From: Streptacidiphilus jeojiense | Lineage (GTDB): Bacteria; Actinomycetota; Actinomycetes; Streptomycetales; Streptomycetaceae | Assembly (NCBI RefSeq): GCF_000719095.1 | Contig: NZ_JOEH01000018.1 | Location: 1 to 64,000, forward strand | Length of the DNA stretch: 64,000 bases | Direction of reading: 5' to 3' | In this document: piece after piece, positions 9,065 through 17,799 of the stretch | How the letters are laid out: each line of letters opens with the position of its first letter | Numbering within the stretch: the stretch's first letter is position 1 | Position numbers and translations under genes: made by a program | The notes under the pieces: model-generated | Seen by the model: the letters and a program-made list of their open reading frames with translations, nothing else | What the model was told of the DNA's origin: nothing | Database searches by the model: none

Positions 9065-9439
9065 ATGGGACACGGAGTCGACGAGAGAGCGCGAGCCAGC
9101 GCACGCGAGCGCCTGGACCACGTCGGCAGCGCCGGTGTGGCCACCATGCTCCAGGCCCTGGCCACCCCGTCCCGGCTGCTGATCCTCGCCCGCCTGGTCG
9201 AGGGACCCTGCTCGGCCAGCGACCTGGCCACCGCCGCGGGCATGGAGCGCTCCGCCTGCTCGCACCAGCTACGGCTGCTGAAGAACCTCGGCCTGGTCGT
9301 CGCCGAGCGGCACGGCCGGTCCATGGTCTACGCCCTGTACGACAACCACGTCGCCGAACTCCTGGACCAGGCCATCTACCACGTCGAACACCTGAAACTC
9401 GGCCTGCCCGACGCCGAGGACCCCGCCACCACCGAATGA
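9065..9439 (+). CDS. nmtR: ArsR/SmtB-family nickel/cobalt sensor NmtR
   Basis: 124 aa. The N-terminus MGHGV matches mycobacterial NmtR, where the amino terminus and His3 help bind Ni(II) or Co(II). The winged helix has ALATPSRLLIL and ERSACSHQLRLLKNLG. The alpha-5 metal ligands of NmtR are kept: Asp and His in YDNHV and two His in AIYHVEH. Apo-NmtR represses and metal releases it. The gene diverges from the P1B-4 ATPase with an SmtB-like operator between, so the metal specificity is well supported by both sequence and context. The Shine-Dalgarno is AGGA. Confidence 0.92.
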   Translation: MGHGVDERARASARERLDHVGSAGVATMLQALATPSRLLILARLVEGPCSASDLATAAGMERSACSHQLRLLKNLGLVVAERHGRSMVYALYDNHVAELLDQAIYHVEHLKLGLPDAEDPATTE

Positions 9440-9554
9440 CCGACGGCCTCCCCGGAAACTGGGCAGCGGACGAGTCTGCCAGCCGACGGACCACCACCCA
9501 AGTTCGCCATGTTCCTCCGCCAAGACCTCGACGCTGTCACCGCCGGGCTCACCT

Positions 9555-10106
9555 GTGAATGAAGCCCCGGCCGTGATCTTCGCTGTCAGGGTGCCGCTTT
9601 CAGACCCCGTCCGCGAAACTAGGGCAGTGGACGCGACCGAAGTGACCTCCGATCAACAGCTACTCCTGCCCCCAAGACCCGTTCTGCCGGACATGGCCGC
9701 AGCACGCAGTCACGGACCGGCTGACGCCGTCGAGGCCCAATGGCAGTCCCTACGACTCAGTTGGCAATGGCGGCAGGAAGTACACCAGATCCGCTCGCCC
9801 GGGAGCCCGTATCCGGGCATCGTCCCACTGCTGGAAGCCTCTGCAGCCCAACCGCGACTTCGGCGGCTGTATCCGTTCGCCAGCCACTTCACACTGCTCT
9901 TCAGCAGCTCCACCAGCTACCCCTGGACTGTGCAGGCCGGATCGATCGAGCCGCTGCACAACGGCCGGTTCAAGGTCCGCCGGCGCGATCCCTTCGCCAT
10001 GATCGGCGAAGTCGGGACCGCCGAAGAGGCCGTGCGTCTTGTGCTTGAACTCTTGCCCATCGACTCCGAGCCCGTCATCACCGCCTGTGCAGACGACCAT
10101 GTGTGA
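9555..10106 (+). CDS. DUF6193-like protein
   Basis: 183 aa. The region from about residue 57 (VEAQWQSLRLSW, YPGIVPLLEAS, RLRRLYPFASHFTLLFSS, SIEPLHNGRFKVRRR, GTAEEAVRLV) looks like the DUF6193 family, small proteins common in Streptomyces that are sometimes annotated as natural-product associated. The first 50 residues look unrelated to the domain, and translation may begin at the internal ATG near 9693. There is no signal peptide or membrane segment. The biochemical role is unknown and the gene stands alone beside decayed sequence. Confidence 0.5.
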   Translation: MNEAPAVIFAVRVPLSDPVRETRAVDATEVTSDQQLLLPPRPVLPDMAAARSHGPADAVEAQWQSLRLSWQWRQEVHQIRSPGSPYPGIVPLLEASAAQPRLRRLYPFASHFTLLFSSSTSYPWTVQAGSIEPLHNGRFKVRRRDPFAMIGEVGTAEEAVRLVLELLPIDSEPVITACADDHV

Positions 10107-10107
10107 C

Positions 10108-10380
10108 GATGCGTGGCCCCGCCTGTCGACACCATCGCCCTCCGGCCCCAGGGGCGCTTCAAAGCAATGCCGCGAAGTTACGGGTGAGGCAGCGCTGTCA
10201 ACGCGTCGGAGGAGGGTGCGCGGAGGTGGATGCTGCAGGTCGCACGTCTGAATGTTCGGATCCGGGATGCCGGGTGAGAGGTGGTCGGCCGCAATGACGC
10301 TGTGCCGTGCGGTGCAGAGCACCACCGTGAAGGAGATCCGGTCCGGGTCGACCCCCGGCGGTAGAGCTGCAACTTCACCG
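10108..10380 (-). pseudogene. C-terminal remnant of an IS4-type transposase
   Basis: Reading the minus strand leftwards from 10380 gives EVAALPPGVDPDRISFTVVL followed by CTARHSVIAADH. The block PDRISFTVVL with a following TAR is characteristic of the end of actinobacterial IS4-family transposases. The frame is interrupted just upstream (a TGA near 10390), no DDE core or terminal inverted repeats are visible, and the tail diverges. I read it as a relic. The match is from memory of the family and would need an alignment. Confidence 0.45.
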
Positions 10381-10658
10381 GACCGGGCTACTCATTCCAC
10401 GGCGCGACGACAGGTGCCGCGCCACCGGCGGGCGGCTGACCCGGGCGACGGCGTCCTACATTTCCATGCATATAGACCATATGTTCTCATCTAAGCAACG
10501 GAGGGACCGGTGGCACCGCGGCCGTGAGCACCGTGGTCGGCGACCCGCAGACCACGCCGGACGCCATCGGCAGAAACGGAGGAACGAAGGGGCAGCCGAA
10601 GTGAGTAACTTGTGTACTTCTAAGGCAAGTTAAGTGCTCGACTGTCTAAACTCGCCGC
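10381..10658. other. non-coding stretch upstream of the anchored protein gene
   Basis: No convincing gene is visible. It contains an unusually AT-rich patch around 10460-10495 and a 7-bp inverted repeat, TAACTTG at 10606-10612 and CAAGTTA at 10626-10632, just before the next gene. That repeat could be an operator or part of the promoter. The start of the next gene has no Shine-Dalgarno, and TAAACT at 10646-10651 could be a -10 for a leaderless transcript; this is speculative. Confidence 0.3.
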
Positions 10659-11387
10659 ATGGCATCGCCGAACGGGCCTCAGCCTCCGGGCCAATACAGC
10701 CCTCCGCCTCCAGGCCCACTCCGAAGACTGTGGAATCTTTCCGGAAACAACCAGGTGGTGGGTGGCCTTGTGGTCGCAGCTATCCTCGCCCTGTCCGGCT
10801 GGGTCGTCAGTGAAGTGACGGGGCACGCGAGCGGCCCCACAGTTCCTATCCAAACGCACTCAGCTTCTATCGACCCGCAGCCGCCCACGACGGGCAGCAG
10901 CACGGCGGCAACACAATCGCCCACGACCGACGGCGGCACCACGGCGGCGGGCCCCACAGCCATATACACGAAGGAATTCACCGCCAGTACGGAGACACCG
11001 CAGGCTTGCGGCTCCGGCACTCCCGTCTGGACGTATGTAGCCTTCTCCCAGAGCGGTCCCGTCGTGGGTAGCGGCGCTTACGAAGCAGACCTGAACTTCA
11101 ACTGCGAAGCATCAGACGTTCGTGGGGCACGGATCAGCACGGCCTTGAACTCGAAGCTGGCCATCTCATCTGTGGCGTCGCCAACCGAAGCTGACTGCGC
11201 GAACGATGCTGCCGCCAACCCGGTGGACAACATCTACTACCGAGATTTCAAGGACTCCATGGTGGTGTGCGAAACAGACTCAGGGTCGGGCATCGTGGCC
11301 GCCTTGCAGCTTGTAACGCCAGCGAACCAGGCGATCAACACCGGAGTTGTCAAGTTCCGAGTGACCGTCTGGCCAAGCGGCCAGTAG
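10659..11387 (+). CDS. membrane-anchored hypothetical protein
   Basis: 242 aa of no recognised family. A proline-rich cytoplasmic N-terminus (QPPGQYSPPPPGP) is followed by one membrane span (about residues 34-52, VVGGLVVAAILALSGWVV), a Ser/Thr/Pro-rich linker of about 60 residues and a C-terminal domain of about 130 residues. Four cysteines in that domain (ACGSG, FNCEA, DCAND, VCETD) could form disulfides outside the cell. The base composition is less GC-rich than that of its neighbours, which with the adjacent gene relics suggests acquired DNA. The topology is inferred; the function is unknown. Confidence 0.6.
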   Translation: MASPNGPQPPGQYSPPPPGPLRRLWNLSGNNQVVGGLVVAAILALSGWVVSEVTGHASGPTVPIQTHSASIDPQPPTTGSSTAATQSPTTDGGTTAAGPTAIYTKEFTASTETPQACGSGTPVWTYVAFSQSGPVVGSGAYEADLNFNCEASDVRGARISTALNSKLAISSVASPTEADCANDAAANPVDNIYYRDFKDSMVVCETDSGSGIVAALQLVTPANQAINTGVVKFRVTVWPSGQ

Positions 11388-11428
11388 CGAGTTGTGCCCC
11401 GGAAGATCACCGTCAGCCGGGGCGCTCA

Positions 11429-11617
11429 CTACGGCGCATACGCGCGCCCGATGATGGGGCCGGCGTGATCGGGCGTCGGCCCTGGCAGCACCTCGACCTC
11501 CACTCGCTCGAACCCGGCGCACAGCAGCATCCGCCCCCACTGCTCTGGCGGAGCGCGCCGGGCCGGTTCGCGCTGGACCACGCCTCCAGCATCGCCACGC
11601 AGTACGGCCTCCAGCAC
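11429..11617 (-). pseudogene. C-terminal fragment of a SAM-dependent methyltransferase
   Basis: About 62 codons survive. The end of the frame (PEQWGRMLLCAGFERVEVEVLPGP, then GPIIGRAYAP) has the shape of the last strands of class I methyltransferases, where WGRMLLxAGF precedes the final hairpin. A TAG stop lies just upstream and the SAM-binding Rossmann half is missing, its place taken by the YdcF-type gene. It is probably a truncated relic with no function. The family call rests on a short stretch. Confidence 0.4.
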
Positions 11618-11661
11618 CAGCTACGCAGCATCAACAACATTCGCAACAGCAAGGAGTTTGC

Positions 11662-12332
11662 GTGATCAGCCACAACGCCGTCGGCATCACCGAGGAGGAC
11701 CGCGCCGACGCGCGGCTGATCTGGGACTTCCACCAGCTGAACCACGAGCTGCGGCCCTGCTCCGCAGCAATTGCCCTCGGTAGTCTGGACCTCGGCGTAG
11801 CCGCCACTACCGCTGACCTCTACCGCGCCGGCATGTTCCCCACCGTCGTCTTCACCGGCGACTCCAGCGCAGCCACGAAGGACCGGTTCCCCGGGGCGAA
11901 GCGGTGCATTACCGCGAGCACGCTCTGACCCTCGGCGTGCCAGCCGACGCCATCCTGCTCGAACCGAAGGCCACCAACACCGGGCAGAACATCAGTTTCT
12001 CCCGCGAGGTCCTGGAGAACGCCAGGATCGAAGTGACGACACTGATGTTGATCTCCATGCCGTACATGCAGCGACGGGCCCACGCGACCTGCCGCAAGCA
12101 GTGGCCCGAAGTGGAGCCGGTCTGCGTGTCCACGCCGCTGTCCTACGAGGAGTACGTGAGCACCCACGATGACGAAAAGCAGCTGATCGACATGCTGATG
12201 GGCGACCTGGAGCGAGTGATCGAGTACCCCAAGCGCGGCTTCGCCATCGAGCAGCCGATCCCGGAAGGAGTACATCGTGCCTTCGACAGTCTCCGCGCGC
12301 ACGGCTACGACAGCTGGCTCCTGCCTTCTTGA
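11662..12332 (+). pseudogene. YdcF/DUF218-family protein, split by a frameshift
   Basis: The first half (11662 to about 11892) carries ALGSLDLGVAATTADLYRAG and VVFTGDSS. The second half (from about 11893, one frame over) carries HYREHALTLGVPADAILLEP and TNTGQNISFS, the standard continuation of DUF218 proteins of the YdcF/SanA/ElyC group. Restoring one base in the run TTCCCCGGGG at 11887-11896 gives FPRGEAVHYRE and one continuous frame of about 223 codons. The GTG start has an AAGGAG 6 nt upstream, so the gene was expressed or still is. It is either a genuine pseudogene or a base-calling error in a homopolymer. Confidence 0.75.
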
Positions 12333-12674
12333 CCGCCGTGCGCTCACAGCACCCCCTCCGATGCGCTCGTGCGCGATCCACCAGCCGAACCTACTGCCAC
12401 GTCTGGGCGACAAAGATCTCTGCGATGTGGGCCATAGCGCGGTTCGGTCCAGCCCGAGTACGGATCGCCCTGGACGACCTCCGCGCAGTGATCTGAACGG
12501 AGAGCATAGGGAGCCGAGGTCGGGTCGGGACCCGAAGGCGCGCATCGCGGCGACCCGGCTGCGGCGGCTGCCGCAGCGGTCCGGCTAGCCCTGTTGCCCG
12601 ACGGCGGCCCCGCCTGCACCTTCGTCAACTGGGACGGTACGCCGGTCCCCTGGTGACCGATGCCTTCCCGGGCC
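12333..12674. other. 342-bp stretch without an intact gene
   Basis: No complete gene is supported. On the plus strand one frame ending at 12657 reads AVRLALLPDGGPACTFVNWD and then a stop, which looks like the end of a real protein. The matching upstream part (DPKARIAATRL) is in another frame. This may be one more degraded gene in the strip between 9.5 and 12.7 kb. Confidence 0.3.
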
Positions 12675-13076
12675 TCAGAAGTACTCGTGGGCGGCGCGGG
12701 GTCGCTCGCTGCCCGGCTGCAGGGCCAGTTCGAAGACCGGGTGCTCCGCCGGGCCGGCGTTGACGCTGCAGTGCACGCGGGATCCCGACTGCAGCTCGTG
12801 CCAGGACTCGCCGACGACCCAGCCCTCGACCTGCGGGCCCTCGTCGAGCTGGATCAGCGAGAAGGCGGGCGGGTAGTGCGTCCTGTTCGGGGTGGATCGG
12901 ACCGAGGTCACCTTGCCGCTGCCCGAACTGCGCTCCCAGGTCAGCTCGTCGCCCGCGCACACGCGGCAGAGGTTGACGTGGCGCAGCTGCGCCGAGTTGC
13001 ACCAGACGCAGCGCTGGAACCAGAGCTCGCGGCTGCCGGGGTCCGCGTCCGCGGCAAGGGGGTGGGTGCTGTCCAT
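12675..13076 (-). CDS. Zn-ribbon/OB-fold (DUF35) protein, orphan
   Basis: 133 aa. An N-terminal helix (ELWFQRC) leads into a rubredoxin-like zinc ribbon with two CxxC pairs (CVWC and CRVC), then an OB fold (SSGSGKVTSVRS, PPAFSLIQLDEGPQVEG). DUF35 proteins normally act beside a thiolase or SCP2-type partner as acyl-CoA-binding subunits in CoA catabolism, as in ChsH2. Here no partner is adjacent. The only neighbour is the divergent TetR gene, with a long palindrome between, so it is probably the regulator's target. Other DUF35 genes lie at 35.8 and 60.2 kb. Confidence 0.82.
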   Translation of the reverse strand: MDSTHPLAADADPGSRELWFQRCVWCNSAQLRHVNLCRVCAGDELTWERSSGSGKVTSVRSTPNRTHYPPAFSLIQLDEGPQVEGWVVGESWHELQSGSRVHCSVNAGPAEHPVFELALQPGSERPRAAHEYF

Positions 13077-13111
13077 GGCGTTTCGCCTTCCGCCGAGGGG
13101 ATCGAGCGTTT

Positions 13112-13145
13112 GGGACTCAGTGCCATACTTACGGTACTGAGTCCC
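13112..13145. promoter_or_regulatory. 34-bp palindromic TetR-type operator
   Basis: Perfect 10-bp arms, GGGACTCAGT at 13112-13121 and ACTGAGTCCC at 13136-13145, are separated by 14 bp. It lies between the DUF35 gene (start 13076) and the TetR gene (start 13198), the usual site for a repressor controlling itself and a divergent target. Assignment to that TetR is inferred. Confidence 0.75.
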
Positions 13146-13197
13146 ACCAGGGGTGGCAAGTAGTCCCCGGGGATCGAACAGGGAAGGATGGGCGGCT

Positions 13198-13893
13198 ATG
13201 AGCAGGCCTTCCGTGCGTGACCGGCTGACCGACGCCGCCCTGACGCTCTTCGACGAGCGCGGCTACGAGCAGACGACGGTGGAGGACATCGTCGAACGCG
13301 CCGGGGTGGGCCGCACCACCTTCTTCCGGCACTACGGCTCGAAGGAGGCGGTGATCTTCCCCGACCACGACCGGCTGCTCGACGCCGTCCGCGACCGCCT
13401 CACCACCTCCAGCCACGCCACCGGGCTGGTGGCCGTCTCCGACGCGGTCCGACTGGTGCTGCTGCACTACCTGGAGGAGGGCGACCTCGCCCGCCGCCGC
13501 TACGCCCTGACCAGCAAGGTCGCCGCGCTGCGGGACCGGGAGATCGCAAGCGTCGGCCGCTACCAGCGACTGTTCCGCGAGTTCATCACCGACTGGATGG
13601 GCGACCGCACCCCCGGGGCCTCGCTGCGGGCCGAGATCATGGCCGCCGCCGTGGTCTCCGCCCACAACCACGTCCTGCGGCGCTGGCTCCGCGGCGAGTG
13701 CGCCGACCCCGTCGCCGAGATCGACGAGGCCATGCGCGACGTCATCGCCCTCTTCGCCCCGGCCGGCACCCCACAGGGCACCACCGACCGCAGCACTGAC
13801 GGCACCACCGTCCTCGCCTTCCGCAGCGACCAGGACCTGGACGCGCTGCTCCCCGAGCTGCGCCGGCTCCTGACCGGGAGCAGTAAGGGCTGA
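13198..13893 (+). CDS. TetR-family transcriptional regulator
   Basis: 231 aa. The helix-turn-helix is TVEDIVERAGVGRTTFFRHY (about residues 26-46), followed by an all-helical ligand-binding domain with no recognised effector. The start at 13198 has GGAAGG upstream and gives the usual short N-terminal arm (MSRPSVRDRLTDAALTLF). It is divergent from the orphan DUF35 gene across a perfect palindrome, so autorepression plus control of that gene is likely. The effector may be an acyl-CoA, given the DUF35 target; this is inference. Confidence 0.9.
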   Translation: MSRPSVRDRLTDAALTLFDERGYEQTTVEDIVERAGVGRTTFFRHYGSKEAVIFPDHDRLLDAVRDRLTTSSHATGLVAVSDAVRLVLLHYLEEGDLARRRYALTSKVAALRDREIASVGRYQRLFREFITDWMGDRTPGASLRAEIMAAAVVSAHNHVLRRWLRGECADPVAEIDEAMRDVIALFAPAGTPQGTTDRSTDGTTVLAFRSDQDLDALLPELRRLLTGSSKG

Positions 13894-14014
13894 GACGCCC
13901 ACCGTCGACACCCGGATGGCGGCGCAGTCCGGGTGGGCACCCGGCCCTCCGTGGTCGAATGACTGGTGGTCAGGGTGGTCCGGCACCCCCGCCCCTGTGA
14001 CGGGAGGAGGCCCC

Positions 14015-15940
14015 GTGGTCCTACGACTGGTACTGGTGTCGCTGGGCATCGTCGTGGCCGCCGCCTGGATCGTGCGGCGCCTGCTCGGCATCGACCGCGG
14101 GCGCTGGGCGGCCACCCTGGTGTCGGTGGTCGTCGGCGAGGGCGCGACGATCGGGATCCTTCAGGCCGTCACCGGGCACGCGACCAGCCTCTCGTGGCGG
14201 TGGGTGCCGGTCGGCCTGGCCATGGTGACCTGCCTGTCGATGCTGACCTTCGCACTGCTGGAACTGCTGGTCGGGAGCCTGCGCAGCAGGCAGGGTGCCC
14301 GAGTCCTGCTCCACCCGCTGGCCTCGCTGCGCCGGCTGGCCGCACGGACCACCCGATATCTCCAGGTCAGCATGATCGCCTTTCGCAACGGCCTGCTGCG
14401 CGGCGGCGGGGACGAGCTGCAGCCACCGGGGTCGCGGCTGGGGCGTTCGCTCACCGCGACCTTCGAGGACGCGGGCGGCCTGTTCGTGAAGCTCGGTCAG
14501 GCGATGGCCGCGCAGCCGCACCTGACCACTCCCGCGGTCGCCGCCGAGCTGTCCCGGCTGCACGACCAGGTGGTCCCGGCCGACCTCGCCGCGATCCGCG
14601 CCGTGATCCAGGACGAGCTCGGGCCGCCGGAGGACGTCTTCGCGGACTTCGTCCCGGACCCCGCCGGGGCCGCCTCGATCGCCCAAACCCACTTCGCCAC
14701 CCTGCACGACGGCCGGGCGGTGGTGGTGAAGGTGCAGCGGCCGGGAATGCGCGAGTCGGTCGAACGCGACCTCGACATCCTGGAGCGCCTGGTCGACCGC
14801 CTGGACCGACGGGCGGCCTGGGCCCGGTCGCTGGGCCTCAAGGAGTTGGCCGCCGGCTTCGCCGAGTCGACCCGCGAGGAACTGGACTTCCGCTACGAGG
14901 CGGCGAACGTCGCAGCCGCGCGACAGGCCGTGCAGGGTGTGGAGCTGATCTCAGTGCCGCAGGTGATGGACGAGTTCACCACCGGCCGGGTCCTGGTGGA
15001 GGAGCGGGTGCAGGGCCGCAGCCTGGCCACGCCGGGGGTGCTGGACCGGCTCGACGGCGACCGGCGACGGCCGCTGGCCGACGCCCTGCTGGGACTGATG
15101 ATCCGCCAGATGGCCGCCGGGGAGCGGTTCCACGCCGACCCGCACCCGGGCAATGTGTTCCTCACCCCGGACGGGCGGCTGGCGCTGATCGACTTCGGTG
15201 CGGTGGGGCGGCTCAACCGCTTCGAGCGCGCCGGCCTGATCGACCTGCTGCGCGGCATGCAGACCGAGGACCCGTCCCTGCTGCGGCAAGGGGCCCTGCG
15301 GATCGGGACCCTGTCCGCGCGGCTGGACACCGACGCCCTGGACCGCGAACTGGCCGGGCTGCTGTCCCGCGCCACCCGGCCCGACGGCACCCTGAACCCG
15401 GCCCTGTTCACCGACTTCCTGACCGTGTTCCGCGATTTCGGCATCGCGCTCCCCCGCTCGACCACGACCCTCTTCCGCACCCTGGTCACCCTGGTCGGGA
15501 CCATCGAACTCATCGACCCCCGGTACAACCTGATCCAGGGCATCCAGCGCCTGGGCGGCGAGGTCGTGGCCCAGCAGATGTTCTCCGGAGGCATCCGCGA
15601 GTTCCTCCAGCAGGAGGCACTGTCGGCGGCCCCGCTGCTCAAGCGCCTGCCCCAGGACATCGACGACCTGGCCCGGGGCCTGGTGCGGGGCGAGATCCGG
15701 ACCCGCACCAGCCTGCTGTCCGAACCGGAGGACGTCCGGGTCGCCACCGGACTGCTGAACCGCCTGGTCCTGGGCATGATCGGGACCGGGCTGGCGCTGG
15801 CCTCGGCCCTGCTGCTCACCGTGCAGTCCGCCCCGGGGCACGACATCGGTCTGGTCGACGTCATCGGCGGCATCGGGCTCTCCTTCTCCGCCCTGCTCCT
15901 GCTGCGGGTGATCGTGCAGATCTTCCGCGAGCAGAACTGA
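14015..15940 (+). CDS. ABC1/AarF/UbiB-family atypical kinase
   Basis: 641 aa. The family hallmark KxGQ is present as LFVKLGQAMAAQP, with the ATP lysine in VVVKVQRPG, the catalytic-loop analogue HADPHPGN and the metal motif LIDFGAVGRL. Three hydrophobic spans at the N-terminus (from VLRLVLVSLGIVVAA) and two at the C-terminus anchor it in the membrane. UbiB-family members have ATPase activity and support isoprenoid quinone or lipid handling. The GTG at 14015 was chosen for its strong GGGAGGAGG; longer in-frame starts upstream have none. It is convergent with the BVMO gene. Confidence 0.88.
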   Translation: MVLRLVLVSLGIVVAAAWIVRRLLGIDRGRWAATLVSVVVGEGATIGILQAVTGHATSLSWRWVPVGLAMVTCLSMLTFALLELLVGSLRSRQGARVLLHPLASLRRLAARTTRYLQVSMIAFRNGLLRGGGDELQPPGSRLGRSLTATFEDAGGLFVKLGQAMAAQPHLTTPAVAAELSRLHDQVVPADLAAIRAVIQDELGPPEDVFADFVPDPAGAASIAQTHFATLHDGRAVVVKVQRPGMRESVERDLDILERLVDRLDRRAAWARSLGLKELAAGFAESTREELDFRYEAANVAAARQAVQGVELISVPQVMDEFTTGRVLVEERVQGRSLATPGVLDRLDGDRRRPLADALLGLMIRQMAAGERFHADPHPGNVFLTPDGRLALIDFGAVGRLNRFERAGLIDLLRGMQTEDPSLLRQGALRIGTLSARLDTDALDRELAGLLSRATRPDGTLNPALFTDFLTVFRDFGIALPRSTTTLFRTLVTLVGTIELIDPRYNLIQGIQRLGGEVVAQQMFSGGIREFLQQEALSAAPLLKRLPQDIDDLARGLVRGEIRTRTSLLSEPEDVRVATGLLNRLVLGMIGTGLALASALLLTVQSAPGHDIGLVDVIGGIGLSFSALLLLRVIVQIFREQN

Positions 15941-15967
15941 GTCCGCCGCGCCCCGGGGCCGTCCTCG

Positions 15968-17623
15968 CTACTCCGCGCCCACGGCTGCGCCCGCAGCCGC
16001 GGTCACGGCCGCGCGGGTGAAGGCTCCGCCGTAGTTCTCGGTCGAGGAGACCTCGTTGAGGATCTCGTGGAGCTTGCCGCGGCCGCCGGGGTTGAGCAGG
16101 AACTTGCGCACCTTCCCCTGGACGTTGGCGCCGTAGTAGTGGCTGTGCTCGGCGGAGAAGATCGACCGCGGGGCCAGCTCCTCGATCATCGTCATCCACA
16201 GCTCCTGCTGCGCCGCGGTCGGCTCGAAGACGTCGTAGCCGTGCTCGCGGGCGTACATCAGCGTGCCGAGGATCCAGTCGACCTGGTCCTGGGAGTAGCG
16301 CGGGTAGTTGCCGCCGCCGGCGCCGTGCGGGCCGCCGGGGAAGAAGAAGTTGGGCAGCAGGTGCGCGCTGAAGCCGCCGAAGTCGCAAGGGCCGTCCTCC
16401 CAGTCGACGCCGAGGTCCAGGCCCTGCCGGCCGCGCACGCCCATCCGGGTCAGCGCGCCGGTGCCGAAGTCGAAGCCGGTCGCGTAGACGATGATGTCGT
16501 AGTCGCGGTGCCGCTCGGTGGTCTCGATGCCGGTGGCGTCGATCCTCAGGATCGGGGTCTCCCGCAGCGAGACCAGCGAGGCGTTCGGCTTGTTGAAGGA
16601 CTCGTAGTAGTCCGCGACGAACGGCGGGCGCTTGGCGCCGAAGAGGTGGTCCGTCGGGATCAGGCGCTCGGCCGTCACCGGGTCGGTGACGATGGAGCGG
16701 ATCTTGTTGGCGAGGAACTCGCAGAACTCCAGGTTGACCTCGCGATTGGTCGTCATGTCGTAGTAGTTGGAGGTCAGTTTGGCGAACCCGGGGCTCTTCC
16801 AGATGGTCTCGTAGAAGGCCTGCCGCTGCTCCGGGGAGTCGGCCGTGGAGAACTTGCCGGCCGGGGTGTGCAGGAAGCCCGACGGGGAGGTGCAGAGGAT
16901 CTTGACGATCTCGTCGAAGTTGTCGCTGAGCCACTCCTGGCGCTCGTCCGAGATCGGGGCGTTGTTCAGCGGGGTGGTCCAGGTCGGTGTGCGCTGGTAG
17001 AGGTCCACGCTGGCGACGGTGTCCACGATCGCCGGCAGCAGCTGGGCGCCGCTGGGTCCGTTGCCGATGATGGCGACCCGCTTGCCGGCGAAGTCGAGCG
17101 GGGTGTGCGGCCAGGCGCCGGTGTGGTGGGCCTCGCCGCGGAAGTCCTCCAGGCCCTCGATCTCCGGGTAGTGCGGGACCGAGAGGCCGCCGGTCGCCGA
17201 GATCACCCAGCGGGCCCGCAGCACGGTGCCCTTCTCGGTGCGCACCGTCCACACGTTGTTGGCTTCGTCGTGCACCGCCGAGACGACCTTCTCCCCGGTG
17301 CGGATGGACTCGCGCAGGTCGAAGCGGTCGACGACGAAGTTGAGGTAGCCCTCGATCTCCGGCTGGGTCGCGAACTCCTCCTTCCAGCGCCACTCGTCGA
17401 AGAGCTCCTTGGAGAAGATGTAGGCGTAGGTGTAGCTCTCGGAGTCGAAGCGCGCCGAGGGGTAGCGGTTCCAGTACCAGACGCCGCCCACGCCGTCGCC
17501 GGCCTCCAGCGTCTGCGCGGAGAACCCTGCCTCCAGCGCCCGGTAGAGCGCGTAGATGCCGACGACTCCGGCACCGATCACCAGCACCTCGACGTCAACG
17601 TCGTTGTCGACCTGCCCTGCCAT
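15968..17623 (-). CDS. type I Baeyer-Villiger monooxygenase
   Basis: 551 aa, the length of cyclohexanone/cyclododecanone-type BVMOs, which use FAD, NADPH and O2 to turn ketones into esters or lactones. The FAD fingerprint is VIGAGVVGIYALYR, the NADPH one is IGNGPSGAQLL, and the BVMO signature FxGxxxHTxxW is FRGEAHHTGAW. It is divergent from an SDR that could supply the ketone from an alcohol. The C-terminal GRQGLDLGVDWEDGP and LLPNFFFPGG are also conserved in a much shorter protein at 50.0 kb. The substrate is unknown; the context suggests a cyclic or polycyclic ketone. Confidence 0.93.
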   Translation of the reverse strand: MAGQVDNDVDVEVLVIGAGVVGIYALYRALEAGFSAQTLEAGDGVGGVWYWNRYPSARFDSESYTYAYIFSKELFDEWRWKEEFATQPEIEGYLNFVVDRFDLRESIRTGEKVVSAVHDEANNVWTVRTEKGTVLRARWVISATGGLSVPHYPEIEGLEDFRGEAHHTGAWPHTPLDFAGKRVAIIGNGPSGAQLLPAIVDTVASVDLYQRTPTWTTPLNNAPISDERQEWLSDNFDEIVKILCTSPSGFLHTPAGKFSTADSPEQRQAFYETIWKSPGFAKLTSNYYDMTTNREVNLEFCEFLANKIRSIVTDPVTAERLIPTDHLFGAKRPPFVADYYESFNKPNASLVSLRETPILRIDATGIETTERHRDYDIIVYATGFDFGTGALTRMGVRGRQGLDLGVDWEDGPCDFGGFSAHLLPNFFFPGGPHGAGGGNYPRYSQDQVDWILGTLMYAREHGYDVFEPTAAQQELWMTMIEELAPRSIFSAEHSHYYGANVQGKVRKFLLNPGGRGKLHEILNEVSSTENYGGAFTRAAVTAAAGAAVGAE

Positions 17624-17668
17624 GCTGACCCACTCCCACTCGGTTCCGACTGCCCTGACAGCAGCTCT

Positions 17669-17710
17669 CTGGATCTAAGCACGAGTGATGAAAAATGACA
17701 ACGGATCCAG
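17669..17710. promoter_or_regulatory. inverted repeat in the BVMO/SDR divergent promoter
   Basis: CTGGATC at 17669-17675 is mirrored by GATCCAG at 17704-17710, with an A-rich spacer. The 176-bp gap must hold promoters for both divergent genes. Whether this repeat is an operator is unproven. Confidence 0.35.
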
Positions 17711-17799
17711 TCTTTAAGCAGCTCTTAGCCCTGCCAGAAGCATTGAACTATCTGAGCCTGAGTGATTAGATGCGGCGAGATCACAGTCGAAGGAGACCG

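Noticed and set aside
10252..10494. An 80-codon plus-strand frame in the gap after the DUF6193-like gene
   Set aside because: The opposite strand carries a better-supported transposase relic, and the frame has no domain or ribosome site.
13966..16020. A 684-codon plus-strand frame overlapping the UbiB-like kinase
   Set aside because: It is the +2 shadow of the kinase gene, almost entirely Arg/Pro/Gly/Ala, with no domain.
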